From: Linanthus parryae
Lineage: Eukaryota > Streptophyta > Magnoliopsida > Ericales > Polemoniaceae
Assembly: GCA_023055425.1 (NCBI GenBank)
Contig: JALGPY010000002.1
Coordinates: 116,572,088 to 116,636,087, forward strand
Length of the DNA: 64,000 nucleotides
Reading direction: 5' to 3'
Of the stretch, positions 44,975 through 56,604 are shown piece after piece (within the stretch, counting starts at the first letter, position 1; each line of letters begins with the position of its first letter). The notes under the pieces are model-generated. The model searched no databases. It saw nothing but the letters and a program-made list of their open reading frames with translations, and was not told the origin of the DNA. A program made the translations under genes and the position numbers.

Positions 44975-45772
44975 ATGGAAAACAATCACGCATCTACTTC
45001 ATCCCTGCGATCTGTCCTTGAGAAGGATAAAATTTCTGGAACAAACTTCCTTGATTGGTACAGAAACTTAAGAATTGTTCTTAAGCAAGAAAAGAAGCTG
45101 TATGTCTTGAACAATCTTATTCCAGACCCACCCGCTGATGAGTCTGTTCTAGCGGACGTAAGGGCGCGTCAGAAACATATAGATGATTCAAATGACGTGA
45201 CTTGCCTCATGTTGTGCACCATGACTCCTGAGCTTCAGAAGCAACACGAGAATATGGAAGCCTATGATATGATCATACACTTGAAACAATTGTTTCAGGA
45301 ACAGGCAATGCATGAATGGTATGAGATGTCTAAAGCAATTTTTAAGAGCAGTCTTGCAGAAGGGAATCAAGTCGGACCTCACGTGCTCCGATTGATAGGG
45401 TATATAGAGAATCTCGCGAGACTGGGATTTCTACTGGTCCAAGATTTGGCAACTGATCTAGTCTTGCAATCGTGGCCTGACAGTCATAACCAGTTCATCA
45501 TGAACTATAACATGAACGAGATCAGTAAGCCTCTGCCAGACTTGCTAAACATGCTAAAGACCGCTGAACAGAGCGTCAACAAAGGAAAGGGAAAAGCCAT
45601 ATTGATGGTGAATAAGAAGAAGGGAAAGGGAGTTGCCTCTACTTATAAAAGAAAGCGCAAGAAAGTTTCAAAATCCAAGGAAGCTCTTAATCCTAAAGGG
45701 GGCGTGGCTAAAGGTGATTGTCACTACTGTAGCCAGCCGGGTCACTAGAGGAGAAATTGTCCCAAATATCTG
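44975..45772 (+). pseudogene. Copia gag
   Basis: From MENNHASTSSLRSVLEKDKI (ATG at 44975): SGTNFLDWYRNLRIVLKQEKK, VTCLMLCTMTPELQKQHENM and LAEGNQVGPHVLRLIGYI match the copia gag (UBN2-type) that forms virus-like particles. It ends in a basic stretch and a CCHC zinc knuckle, CHYCSQPGH-stop-RRNC. The TAG at 45746-45748 falls inside the knuckle where Trp or Lys is normal, so Gag-Pol is truncated. Confidence 0.88.
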
Positions 45773-46961
45773 GAGGATAAGAAGCTTGGAATAGTGATTC
45801 CACCACCACCAGGTATTTATGTTATAAACGTCAATCTTTCTATTTCTTCATCTTGGGTATTGGATACTGGATGTGGTTCTCACATTTTGTCAAAATGTGC
45901 AGGATTTGAAAAGAAGTAAAAGATTGGCTAAAGGAGAGATAAATCTGCGCGTTGAGAATGGAGCAAGAGTTGCTGCATTAGCTATATGCGTTTATGAACT
46001 ATCTTTGCCTTCTGGACTTATTTTAGAATTAGACAATTGCTATTATGTGCCTGCTATGAGGAGAAACATTATTTCCGTTTCTTGTTTAGACGAGAAGGGT
46101 TTTTCTATTTCAATAAAGGACAAGTGTTGCTCCATTCATTTTGATAGTATGCACTATTGTAGTGCGCATTTGTCTAATGGATTGTATATCCTTGATCTAA
46201 ACGATTCCATCTATAACATAAATACTAAAAGGATCAAAATAAATGATTCAAATCCTACATATCTATGGCATTGTCGTTTAGGCCATATAAACGAGAAACG
46301 CATATCTAGACTCCATAAGGATGGACTCCTAGACTCATTTGATTTGGAATCATGTGAGACATGTGAATCTTGTTTATTGAGAAAAATGACAAATTCCCCT
46401 TTCAATAAGAAAGGTGAGAGGACTAGTGAGTTATTGGCACTCATACATACCGATGTGTGTGGCCCGTTTTCCACGCCTGCCAGAGGTGGTTACACTTACT
46501 TCATTACATTCACTGATGATTTTAGTATATATGGATTTGTTTACCTTATGAAGGCTAAATCCAAATCTCTTGAATTATTCAAGGAATTTAAGAATGAAGT
46601 GGAGAAGCAACTTGGTAAAAATATTAAAGCTTTGCGATCGGATCGTGGAGGAGAATACTTGAGCCAAGAATTTGACGAATATCTTAGAGTGTATGGGATA
46701 GTATCCCAACTCACTCCACCCCAAACACCACAATGGAATGGTGTATTCGATAGGAGGAATCGCACACTATTGGAAAGGGTGCGATCTTTGATGTGTCAAA
46801 CCCATCTTCCAATATCATTTTGGGGACATGCTCTATTGACTGCAGATTTTACCATTAACCGTGTTCCAACCAAATCACTCATGAAGACACCATATGAGAT
46901 ATGGACTGGGAAGCGTCCCATAGTGTCGTTTATGAATAATTGGGGCTGCGATGTCTATTAA
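45773..46961 (+). pseudogene. Copia protease and integrase
   Basis: The protease active site SSWVLDTGCGSHI (DTG at 45863-45871) is followed by a stop. A shifted frame gives the gag-pre-integrase HHCC-type zinc finger (LWHCRLGHINEKRISRLHKD, CETCESCLLRKM). The integrase core follows: HTDVCGPFSTPA, TFTDDFSIYGFV and ALRSDRGGEY. Where copia integrases have the catalytic Glu (consensus NGVAERRNRT) this copy reads NGVFDRRNRT, an Asp. The frame stops at 46959-46961 after WGCDVY. Confidence 0.9.
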
Positions 46962-48898
46962 AACGTTTACAATAAGACAAACTCAGTCCCAAAGCGGATA
47001 AGTGTAAGATTGTGGGATATCCTAAGGAAACGAAAGGATATTATTTCCACAATCCAACCGAGAACAAAGTGTTTGTAGCTCGGACCAACGTTTTTCTAGA
47101 AAGAGAGCTAGTCTCCAAAGAAGCAAGTGGGAGGACCGTAGAGCTCGAAGAAATTAGAGAACCACAAAACACTGAACCGATAATGGAACATGAACAGGAA
47201 CCGCAAGTAGTTGTGGAAGAACCTGTTCAGGTAATACAGGAACTCCGTAGGTCAGGAAGGGTACGTCATGAGCCAGAGAGGTACAGACTTCTCATAACTG
47301 AGCCCGATGACATACCGCTCATGGATGATGAGCCTACAACCTACGGAGAGGCCGTGAAAATCCCAGACTCCAAGAAGTGTCTAGAAGCCATGAGATCCGA
47401 AATGGATTCCATGTACACCAACAAAGTATGGACTTTGGTGGAACCACCTGAAGGGGCTCGGCCCATAGGGTGCAAGTGGGTATTCAACAAGAAGACCGAC
47501 ATGGATGGCAAGGTAGTTGCCTATAAAGGGCGGTTGGAGGCTAAAGGGTATAGACAGATTCATGGTATTGACTATGATGAGACCTTTTCACCAGTCGCCA
47601 TGACTAGATCCATTCGAATCCTACTTGCCATTGCAGCATACTACGACTACGAGATTTGGCAAATGGATGTCAAAACAACATTCCTTTATGGTTATCTTCT
47701 TGAGGATGTGTACATGAAACAACCTGAGGGTTTTGAGGATCCGGAGAATGCCAATAAAGTCTTTAAGCTGCAAAGATCCATTTATGGATTAAAGCAAGCT
47801 TCTAGGAGTTGGAATCGACGTTTTGATGAAGCGGTCAAAGAGTTTGGCTTCATCAAGAACGAAGATGAGCCATGTGTTTGCAAGAAGGTTAGTGGGAGCT
47901 CTGTAGTGTTTCTGGTCTTGTATGTGGATGACATACTATTCATTGGAAACGATATTCATACTTTGCAATCTGTTAAAGATTGGCTAGGAAAGTGTTTTAC
48001 AATGAAAGACTTGGGAGATGCTTCCTATATACTTGGTATAAAGATCTATAGGGATAGATCTAGAAGGCTGCTAGGACTAAGTCAAAGTACAAATATAGAC
48101 AAGGCGTTGAAGAGGTTCAACATGCAAGATTCCAAGAAGGGATTCTTGCCCATGTCGCATGGAGTCACTCTTTATAAGACTGACTGTCCTTCCAATGAGA
48201 TTGAAAAGGACCGCATGAGTAGAATACCTTATGCTTCGGCCATAGGATCTATCATGTACGCCATGTTGTGGACTAGACCAGACGTATCATACGTGTTGAG
48301 TATGGTAAGCAGATATCAATCCAATCCGGGTGAGAGTCACTGGATTGCTGTTAAGAACATCCTAAAGTACTTGAGAAGAACTAAGGATGTATTCTTGATA
48401 TTTGGAGGAAAGGAAGAGTTGAGTGTAATTGGTTATACTGATGCAAGCTTCCAAACCGACAAGGATGATTACAGATCGCTGTCTGGATATGTGAGGAGCT
48501 GTAAGCTGGAAAAGTTCCAAGCAAGGGACAGTTGCTGATTCTACAACTGAAGCTGAGTACATTGCTGCTGCGGAAGTAGCAAAGGAGGCAGTTTGGATAA
48601 AGAAGTTTATCATTGAGCTCGGTGTGGTCCCTACCATCGTGGATCCAATGGAGTCGTATTGTGACAACTCTGGGGCAATCGCACAAGCCAAGGAACCAAG
48701 ATCACAAAAGAAATCAAAGCATGTACTTAGGAGATTCCATCATATTTGTGACATGGTCGATCGAGGAGATGTGAAGATGTGCAAGATTCCAACGGATGAC
48801 AATCTTTCGGATCCGCTCACAAAGCTGCTCGTGCAGCCTAAGCATGATGGGCACACTAGATATATAGGCATACGAGATGCACCAGATTGGCTCTAGTG
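46962..48898 (+). pseudogene. Copia reverse transcriptase and RNase H
   Basis: The RVT_2 domain (47012-48538) shows VWTLVEPPEGARPIGCKWVF, then DETFSPVAMTRSIRILLAIA, QMDVKTTFLYGYL, YGLKQASRSWNRRF and the catalytic LYVDDILFIGND. PYASAIGSIMYAM follows. A frameshift near 48510 leads into the RNase H part (STTEAEYIAAAEVAKEAVW, YCDNSGAIAQAKEP, SKHVLRRFHHI, DPLTKLL) ending at the TAG at about 48896. The 47-bp gap between integrase and RT frames is another break. Confidence 0.93.
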
Positions 48899-48910
48899 CA
48901 AGTGGGAGAC
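48899..48910 (+). other. Copia polypurine tract
   Basis: GCAAGTGGGAGAC-type purine tract directly before LTR2, typical of plant copia elements. Confidence 0.75.
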
Positions 48911-50336
48911 TGTTCGAATAGGTGCCCAAGAGGCAATCTATATTTTGTATGAATGATGTAACGGCTAGAATATTCATTTATTAATTATGGCGATATTTAA
49001 TATAATGAAGTCCTTAGATACAATGTCTTGTTTATCTTAAAAGTCCCTAGTCCATTATATTGATTAATAGGACAATCAAATATAGACTAGTATGTGTGTA
49101 GATTGATATGGAGATATCAAGTCTAGCACATGGGTATGCATTAGGAGTAATGGCATATTGGATAGACACAGAACGAGAAGGATACATTAGATTATGTCAA
49201 AGTCACAATCGCTACTCGTAGTGCTAATAATATTGTAATCCTTAGACTTGACGTCACTAGATACTCTAGTTGTGAAATATTATGCTTTGATGTTATCCAA
49301 CGTTGTGCCTTAACCGGGAAACTATAAAGATAGCTATCGGGTGTAATAGGAAGCAAGCTTAGAGATCGTAGTGATGTAGAGAGGGTTTGTCACTCCCACA
49401 TAATGGGAGAAAATATCCATGGCGACTCGAGGGATGGTGCTTATTGAATGTCTGGCCAGACTCAGATAAATCAATATGGATATATTGATGTTATCTGCTT
49501 GCATAAGCATATTCCCAGGATCGAGAAACTATGGATTGGATATACGAGTGTGACTATTATGTCTCGTGTCCAATCCGGATATGGAGACAAAAAGATAATA
49601 CAATATGAGATATTGGGCACAAAGGTTTGTCGGGATCACTGACTATTTCTATTAGTTTGGTTGCATGGATGTGTTGCTAGAAACCTCTCCATGTTAGTAA
49701 TAAGTTACTGCCAACTAAGTAGAAACCTATGGGGTCACACGTCAAAAGAGTTGAACTAGATTTGGGATTCATTAATATGATTAATTAAATATAAGGATCA
49801 CTTTGCAACACCTTGCAAACTTAGTTGGACTAATTTGCAAGGAAGGGACTAATCCAAGTTCATGTAGAACTAGGAGGGGCCTTTATGTAAACTAACAAAT
49901 GTTGTTGGTCTATATAAAGGAGGCTCTAGCTTCCTTCCCACTTAATGTTCATTCTCATAACATAAGTGAGTGGGAGAGAAATCAAGAGAGCAAGAGACAA
50001 GCCAAAGGAGGCTGAAGCTCCCTTTAGTCGCCCCCTACCCGCCGGCCACAAGAGAGGAGGCCGATCCTCTTTTGTTCCTCGTTGCGTGATTCATTCTTAC
50101 CTCTTCCTCCGGTACAAGCTAGCACTAGGAGAAGGAAGGATCTAGATCTCACCTCTAGACGTGGATCAACCGTAGAGACGAGGACAATATTCTTCGTGTG
50201 ATCTCCCAAATCACAAAGTTACACATCTTCTATGTCCCTTATCATGTTATGATATCTCTTCCTGTGATCCTTGGTGAGCTTTGAGTAGGGATAAATTTTT
50301 GTTATTTTGATGCGTTACCTACGTCAAAACCCCTCA
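48911..50336 (+). repeat. Copia LTR2
   Basis: Starts TGTTCGAATAGG and ends AAAACCCCTCA. It is nearly identical to LTR1 with scattered substitutions, indicating a fairly recent insertion. Confidence 0.95.
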
Positions 50337-50499
50337 GTGGTATCAGATCCACAGGTTGTAGTGTACAACATGATTTTATGTGTTACGACTTCAGTTTTAC
50401 ACCGTTTTAGTTCATATTACGCGAAACAGAAATTAATTGGCATAGTAGATGTAATAAACAAGATCTAATTTAACAATGGATGTGTAAATTAGTGAGTTT
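50337..50499 (+). repeat. Duplicated primer-binding site and leader after LTR2
   Basis: Repeats 43336-43498, including TGGTATCAGATCCACAGG and TTTTACACCGTTTTAG. It lies between LTR2 and the partial LTR3, where host or Tat-like DNA would be expected. Confidence 0.9.
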
Positions 50500-50636
50500 G
50501 ATCTCCCAAATCACAAAGGTACACATCTTTTATGTCCCTTATCATGTTATGATATCTCTTCCTGTGATTCTTGGTGGGCTTTGAGTAGGGATAAAGTTTT
50601 GTTATTCCGCAGCGTTACCTACGTCAAAACCCAACA
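50500..50636 (+). repeat. Copia LTR3, 3' terminal 137 bp
   Basis: Matches the last part of the LTRs (ATCTCCCAAATCACAAAG... CCTACGTCAAAACCC) and ends AACCCAACA, followed by the TSD GAACC. Confidence 0.9.
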
Positions 50637-50641
50637 GAACC

Positions 50642-51917
50642 TTCTGATTTTGAAACCGGAATTCCCCGATCCTCGATTGTTTGACTATCTCCGCCTTTTC
50701 CACTATTGGCTCAATTTTCCTGGTACAGTCAATCAACTTGGAGAAAGTAGGCATCTGTAAATTGATTAACATACCTTTGTACTCGTCTTGCATCCATTAG
50801 ATACAAATTTCAACTAAGCGACTCTCGACCACCTCATCCACGCACTCCAGCGACTTTGTCCTGAACTTCTTTATAAATGCGACCCCCTCTTCATCATGTT
50901 TCTGGTGCATGCGGGACAAATGTATCGTTGAGACTTTCTCCTCAACCTGGAAGAACTTGGTATAAAACGTCTTGACCATGTCCTCCCATGCTCGAATGGA
51001 GCCTGCTTCTAGGGTCCTGTACCACTTGTACGTGACACCACCCAAAGATTTTGGGAAGTCGTGCATAAGTAGCCTTTGGTCAATTTTGTGGGGACCCATC
51101 ATGTCCACGAACCACATCACATGTTCCTGCACATTTCCGTTGATCTCATCGAACTTTTCCTACTTCGGTTCCTTGTATGCGACGGGATTCGGCATCAAGT
51201 AAATGTCGCACCGAATCGGAGGCGCACACTCAACCTTAGGGATCACCGTGTCTGCAAAACATTGATTAGCAAGGAAACTGTCCAAGGGTTGCTCCAAAGC
51301 CGACACGTTGGAGGGAGCACTCCACCTGCAGTCGATGGTGGGGCAGCAGCGAGCCAAGGGATGTAAGGCATACTAGGATCATAGGGATCAGGGGGTGCAC
51401 AACTGATTTGAACTACGGTCGCATATGGTGGTGGCATTGGGTATGCTGGAGGACAAACGGATGGATTTCCAACGGATACACGCTCTGGTTGAAAAACAGG
51501 CGCGAGTAGGGGCGGTGATGGCAATCTAGGTGGTTGAGGAGCATGTCCAAAAGGGAGAGGTGGTTGGGGAGCATGTCCAAAAGGGAGAGGTGGTTGGGCC
51601 AAAGGTGGTGGTTGTGATGGTGTGGAGTTATGTGACATGGGTGTCTCTATTGATCATGGAGGGACCGAACTCCCTTGTGAGGAACTCTGAGCAAGATTAC
51701 CAAGAATCTCCATGATTTGAGATATCTGTGCAGACTGGGCTTGCGTAGCCCTTGCTTGGCTTTGAATGGTTGCATGTAACCTTTCTAGGGTTTGGGCCTC
51801 CCCAGAAACTGTCTGCGCTTGGATGTTGGTGTTGATGTTGAGTGGAGTATCCTCTCTTGGGACTCCTTCCCCAGAGGGAGACTGGTAACCGCAATCATGC
51901 TCACTGTTATGAGACAT
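50642..51917 (-). pseudogene. Tat-like gag, N-terminal part
   Basis: Minus-strand ATG at 51917 (MSHNSEHDCGYQSPSGEG). A stretch rich in Gln/Ala (ATIQSQARATQAQSAQISQI) leads to a stop at 51654-51656. A Pro-rich stretch with a tandem QPPLPFGHAP repeat follows in the same frame. After a frameshift comes the capsid-like retrotrans_gag block (SLGGVTYKWYRTLEAGSIRAWEDM, FYTKFFQVEEKVSTIHLSRM), interrupted again at 50797-50799. The copia insertion starts after FRFQNQK. Confidence 0.85.
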
Positions 51918-51959
51918 AGTTTCAGAGTTTGTTGATTTTGAAGCTTTGAAGGTTGTGTC

Positions 51960-51976
51960 CACGTTGGGTTCACCAA
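51960..51976 (-). other. Probable primer-binding site of the Tat-like element
   Basis: Read on the minus strand, TTGGTGAACCCAACGTGG follows the 5' LTR end directly. The position is right for a primer-binding site, but I cannot assign the tRNA by inspection. Confidence 0.5.
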
Positions 51977-52591
51977 TGTGGACAAGGAATCCTCTGGGAT
52001 GGATCCAGATGTACACCCGCAATAGACAAGAAAACATAGAGTCCAAAGCACAGAGAGAAAGAGACTAAGTGTGCAGGGTAAGAGTAAGCCATTGACAATG
52101 ATCTGAGAGAGAGATAGTGTGTGATGATTGCCAAAAGAGCCGAACCGAGGATAAAGGGCAATACTCCTATATATATGGTCTTAGAGTAGCAGTTACGAGA
52201 AGTTATATAACCGCATGTGACGGTTATATAACTGCCGCGCACGTTGCATGATCGACCGTATATACAGGGACATGATCTACAAGTCTCTCAGATAACTGAC
52301 AAGGGTTGCACGCGAGCGTAACCTCTGCTCACGTGCAACATGCCTTACTCTAGCCTCCAAGCCCCTTAAGCCCTTCAAATCCCTTGCAGTTAGTATGCGA
52401 GGGTGAACCTGTCTTACAGACCCCATATGGATAAGTATTCAGTGATATTGGAGTATTATATGAACTGCGAGGGTGACCCTGTCTCACAGCCCCTTGATGA
52501 ATAAGTATTCAGTGATATTGGAGTATTATATGAACTTACATGTGATGGACACGTGGATGATGACCGATGTACTCATAATGCACTATCTACA
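51977..52591 (-). repeat. Tat-like 5' LTR
   Basis: 615 bp. It is the same as 29999-30543 except for a 70-bp tandem duplication (52397-52466 and 52467-52536) and scattered differences. TSD TCAAT follows at 52592-52596. Confidence 0.95.
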
Positions 52592-54256
52592 TCAATATAA
52601 TGTTTCAACAAGTGGAGTCAAATGTTCAAATAGCACACAAGACACATAACATATAAACTCATTTTGAGAAAAGTAGGAAGAAATCATTTGACACGATGGG
52701 CGATAGGCACACTAGGCCTGTCATGTTTACTCACCTCAAACACAAGTAGCTACTGCGACTCAGTCATAGTATTCAATGTATCCCTCGTAAGAGAACTCGT
52801 ACCCTACAAGTTACCAATATTATAATTAAACACAATTCCACATAACGATCAATTGTGCTACTCTACATGCCATGTAACTACTCTCGGTCACGGTCCTAAC
52901 ACCTCATGTTAATTCCACATAGAATGTCTGTTTAGCCCTAACAACCCAATTCTCAAAAGATAATTCATTTAGGATACCATAATGCTATTTTATTTTTTAT
53001 AAAAATATTATTTAAATAAACTTATAATATATTCTTAGATAAATGTTTCTCCACAATCCTCTAACAATAAACTACCTGTTGGCAAAATAATCAAACGAGA
53101 CTCAATACTCCAAAAGTTTTGCTAAACAACACAACTGGTTAAGTGTTTATTGCTAGACAAGGTTTAGGTGACAAAGCAAATTATTTTTTTGAAAAGCTAA
53201 CACTTTACTGTGAAACAGTTAGTCCTGAAAATAAGTGACAGGGCAGTTAAAATTTGTGAAAAGCCCTAGAACACGAAATAACATGCTTAACGGTCACGAT
53301 TTCAATTTCAATTCAATTTTCTGGCGATTACCCATCACATTAGCAACCCAATACCCAAACAAGTGATAGTTTCTAATCAACATATTGTTTCGGATCGATT
53401 TTACCACCTATATAACTAGGGTTTTTGGGAAAACATGAATGCTAATGAATCAAGCGAACAAGAAGAATTTGAGATGGATAAAAAATCTGAAAATTACACC
53501 ATAGAAACTGAAAATACATATTGATTTGATACTTACAATTAACGGAGATGAATCAGAACGATTGAGAGGCGGGACAAGCTTTGTTGGCGGAGATGACGAT
53601 GATAAATCTGTTGGAATCAACCGGGTAAGAAACGACCCTATTATTTGATGGAAATCATCAGAAGAAGAAGAAGAGGAAACTGAAACGAATGAGAAACCTG
53701 GTGTGGTGGTGGTGGTCAGACTTGTTTCCGCCGCTGCTCCTTGCTTCTTCTGGTGGATAGAGAACCGCGGAGAGAGAGAGAGAGAGAGATAGAGAAAGAT
53801 GGCGACGTTGGTGATGGAAGATGATCGATGTTGGGGTATGGAACATGGGCGATTTCAAAAGGGGAACGAGATAGAGTGATTGGGTTTTGACTTACCGTGA
53901 GAGAGAGATCAATGAAGAGGATGACTCGGAGAGAAATCCGTGATGATGGAAGGGGAAGATACGCTTTCCGAATCCGTTTGACGAAGAATCCTCAATCAAG
54001 GACGAGTTTTGAATGAAGGAAATTATGTTTGCCGTGATTTTGGTGTAGAGTGTTACACCTAGCTTATGTAAAAGACACTTTATACCCTCTAGTTTAGGCT
54101 AAAGACACCAACGACCCCCCTAGTTTAGGTAAAAAGACACTAAAAATTTTCGGTAAAAGTCACAAAAGCCACCAAGGTTATAATAACAATGAAAATTAAC
54201 TCCCAAAACTACACTAATATCACAAAATACACGTAGGCACAAAACAGGGTATTTCA
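52592..54256 (-). mobile_element. Solo LTR of a chromovirus family, right portion
   Basis: Continues the LTR broken at 29998 and aligns with the second part of 56605-59221 through AACACTTTACTGTGAA and the terminal AAAACAGGGTATTTCA. It ends at 54256 and is followed by CCCTG, the same five bases that precede 29154. Short frames and a GA repeat (53770-53789) inside it are noncoding. Confidence 0.9.
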
Positions 54257-55355
54257 CCCTGGACCCCCTGACCCTGATGTCCCCTATCCTACATCGTCCG
54301 ATAAATTTACCTGTATCTCATCTCGCCTCTTTGACTCCAAGAAACGTCCCCGAATCTGGTTTCACCTCCACCAAATCGGTGGTCACAAAAGACCTTGCCC
54401 ACCCCATCCTCTTTGGTGTGTCAAACATCCTTTTCGTTCTTCTAATTGCAAAGTGTCTGATGTGGACAAAAGCTTCTCTTCGAAGAACAAAATCCTCTTT
54501 TGGCTGGAAATCTTATGCATGTAAGGTAAGGAAATCAGAAGGTTCCTTGTTTATGCATCATCTTGACTTGGTTTATTCCGAGTTCGACTACCACCCTGGG
54601 TCTTTGGAGATTTTTCCTAAACAATCTCCATGTCATCCATGACGACTTCACGCTGGAACTATCCAAATTTGGGACAGTTTGGATTAGTTCGCTCTACCTT
54701 GGTGTTGTCCCCTTGTTGTGTCGTTCTTCCAGCTTTTATCGTCTTCAAAGGAAATATGTCCGTATCTTGCTCATTCATTATCAATTTGCAGATTCCTCTC
54801 CATGATCATGGCTGCTTAGGCGTCTTATTGGGTTCGCTGGTTGAAGTTTCCTTTTTGCCATTTTTTCTGTCCTGGATTCTAGCATCTACTGCTTCTATCC
54901 ATGAATGCAATCTCTCTAAATGAAGCTTCTGAATGATTCTTTTTGCCTCATGGCAAAACTGCCTTAGTTCGCTTTCGACTACCCCGAATGTTTTGTTCAT
55001 ACAACAAGTTGAATCACAAATAGCCACTTCTCGGTCTTACTAATACCTGAGTTTCCTTCCCTATCCTTCTCTAGATTTTGACCCCGTCATTGAGAGTTAC
55101 TACAGTACCGGAGAAAAAATCACCCCGGTTATCATTTTCTACATCATCTTCGGAAGATCACCAGGCTCAGCCCATTGTTTCTTCAAGTGTTACGGTTTTA
55201 TTGTCATTTGCTTTTCCTTTGTTGTAGTTTGTAAAGTTTGGCTGCTATTCCTAGGTTTATGTAGCGCCCAAACTAGTTGTTTTTCTTGTTTGTTTTTAAC
55301 TTTGTCGTCGTTGTAATGGTTCTCGTTTAATTAATGACATTGCTACTTAAAAAAT
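54257..55355 (+). other. Degenerate region ending in a LINE-like 3' tail
   Basis: The last ~90 bases (GTAATGGTTCTCGTTTAATTAATGACATTGC, then an A run at 55348-55353) look like the 3' UTR and tail of a plant LINE on the plus strand. Upstream frames are short and match nothing I recognise. Possibly a 5'-truncated LINE. Confidence 0.3.
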
Positions 55356-55883
55356 ATATATATAAATCTAAAAATGGAGGAGCGAGTAGAGGAATTGTGA
55401 ACCGTTGCTACAAATTAAAGTATCGTTAGTTAATTTGTGTTCTACGCACAAATTAAAATACGAACAACTATGAATTCAAAATCACAACACTCCATGGCAA
55501 TATGTTCATTTTCTTATTAGCACACCATCATATCCTGCATCATATCCGACATCATCCAAACACAGACAACCAACATATCATATCAGGTTTATCCTAAAGC
55601 ATTCATATCCTTGCTCATTTCCCAGCATAAGCTTTATCCCTGCATATTTTATCCATTACCCAAACGAGGCCAAAGGCACAAGGGTTGGGGTCGTTCATTT
55701 TATTTTATTTTTATATTATCGTGATGTTCGGAACAGTTTGCGGACACTTAGACTAGATCCACGGACTCTAATGATTATTGTTCGTCGTGGTTTTTGAACT
55801 TAAGACCTCAAGAGGAGCAAATCCTTAAGTCTCAAGCCTTAAGCACTAGGCCGTGCATTTTTACTTTCTATCTTTCACGTCTT
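55356..55883. other. Intergenic; MITE-like end near 55670
   Basis: Contains CCCAAACGAGGC (about 55661-55672), inverse of the motif at 27350, and ATCATATCC/GACATCATCC-type short repeats before it. No coding frame. Confidence 0.3.
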
Positions 55884-56604
55884 CTTTTTTCTTTTTCTTT
55901 TTTTTTCAGAAACAATTGCTTATATTAATGAGACTCGAAGATCGTTGCATCATTTAGAAGCAGAAGGCTAGCCCATTCGGGCTCAATATTGAGCCAAACG
56001 TACATGTTAGGCATATTAAGACCATGATTTGCCAAATCATTCGCAACCTTGTTGTTTGCACGTAATAGTTTCAAATCTCTTCGAAAATTCCATGCAGTCT
56101 ATGAAAATGTGATCCAAATCCGAGTTTAAAGTGTCCCAAAGTTCCCTTCATGAATTGAATTACAAATTACGTGTAGTGCATCCAATTCAATAAAAATAAC
56201 TTGCATGTAGGCTTGACGAGACGCCATTTTCAAAGCTTCCAAGACTCCTAAGGCTTCAGCTTCACTTGAAGATGACACCATCGGAAGACGGGATGCAAAC
56301 TTAACTAGAAACTTGCCGGCATGGTCCTGAAATACTGGTCCAGCTGTCTCTTTTATGATAACAACAACCCAAGTGACATCAGTGTTGCTTTTAACCCAGT
56401 CAGGGACCGGCGGTATCCAATGAGGCATTGGCGATGATGTTTTCTGAGGGTTGATTCCCTCCTTCGCTGGTATGGTATGGACGACATCAAGTTCCTCAAG
56501 GTATCTGCTACTTGATCGGCATGGGTGATCTCTTCAAGATGTTCATAACCGTCTGGTTTCTATTTTCCCAAACAAGCCATATCACTGTGCAAAAGTGTCT
56601 TCTT
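55884..56604 (-). pseudogene. LINE 3' fragment with RNase H domain
   Basis: Minus strand: an RVT_3 RNase H with MPHWIPPVPDWVKSNTD, then FASRLPMVSSSSEAEALGVL and VIFIELDALHVI. A tail of the NNKVANDLANHGL type and a T-rich (poly-A on the minus strand) run at 55884-55908 follow. Its upstream side is cut at 56604/56605 by a chromovirus LTR. The rest of this LINE is not seen in the window. Confidence 0.75.

Larger units (their letters stand above)
41912..50636 (+). mobile_element. Ty1/copia retrotransposon with a third partial LTR, inserted in Tat-like gag
   Basis: Two full LTRs (41912-43335, 48911-50336) flank a copia interior with gag, protease, integrase, RT and RNase H in that order. After LTR2 come the primer-binding site and 163 bases of leader again, then the last 137 bases of an LTR (50500-50636). 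The target duplication GAACC (41907-41911 and 50637-50641) surrounds the complete array, so LTR3 is the true end. Coding regions have stops and frameshifts. The 1.42-kb LTRs suit large copia lineages such as Angela, but the lineage is not proven. Confidence 0.93.
29999..52591 (-). mobile_element. Tat-like Ty3/gypsy retrotransposon (own length ~13.9 kb), nested
   Basis: LTRs at 51977-52591 (5') and 29999-30543 (3') both start TGTGGAC and end CTACA when read on the plus strand. The 5-bp duplication TCAAT lies at 29994-29998 and 52592-52596. On the minus strand the order is gag, protease, reverse transcriptase, RNase H, a second RNase H-like domain and integrase. A long 3' region then carries tandem repeats and an antisense plant-mobile-domain ORF. 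The dual RNase H and the extra ORF after integrase are traits of the Tat (Ogre/Retand) lineage. Many stops and frameshifts make it defective. A copia element (41912-50636) splits gag. Confidence 0.9.

Noticed and set aside
29154..54256. Reading the two 29154/52592 blocks as the two LTRs of one 25-kb element
   Set aside because: They are different halves of one LTR, bracketed once by CCCTG; the insertion between them has its own LTRs and TSD.
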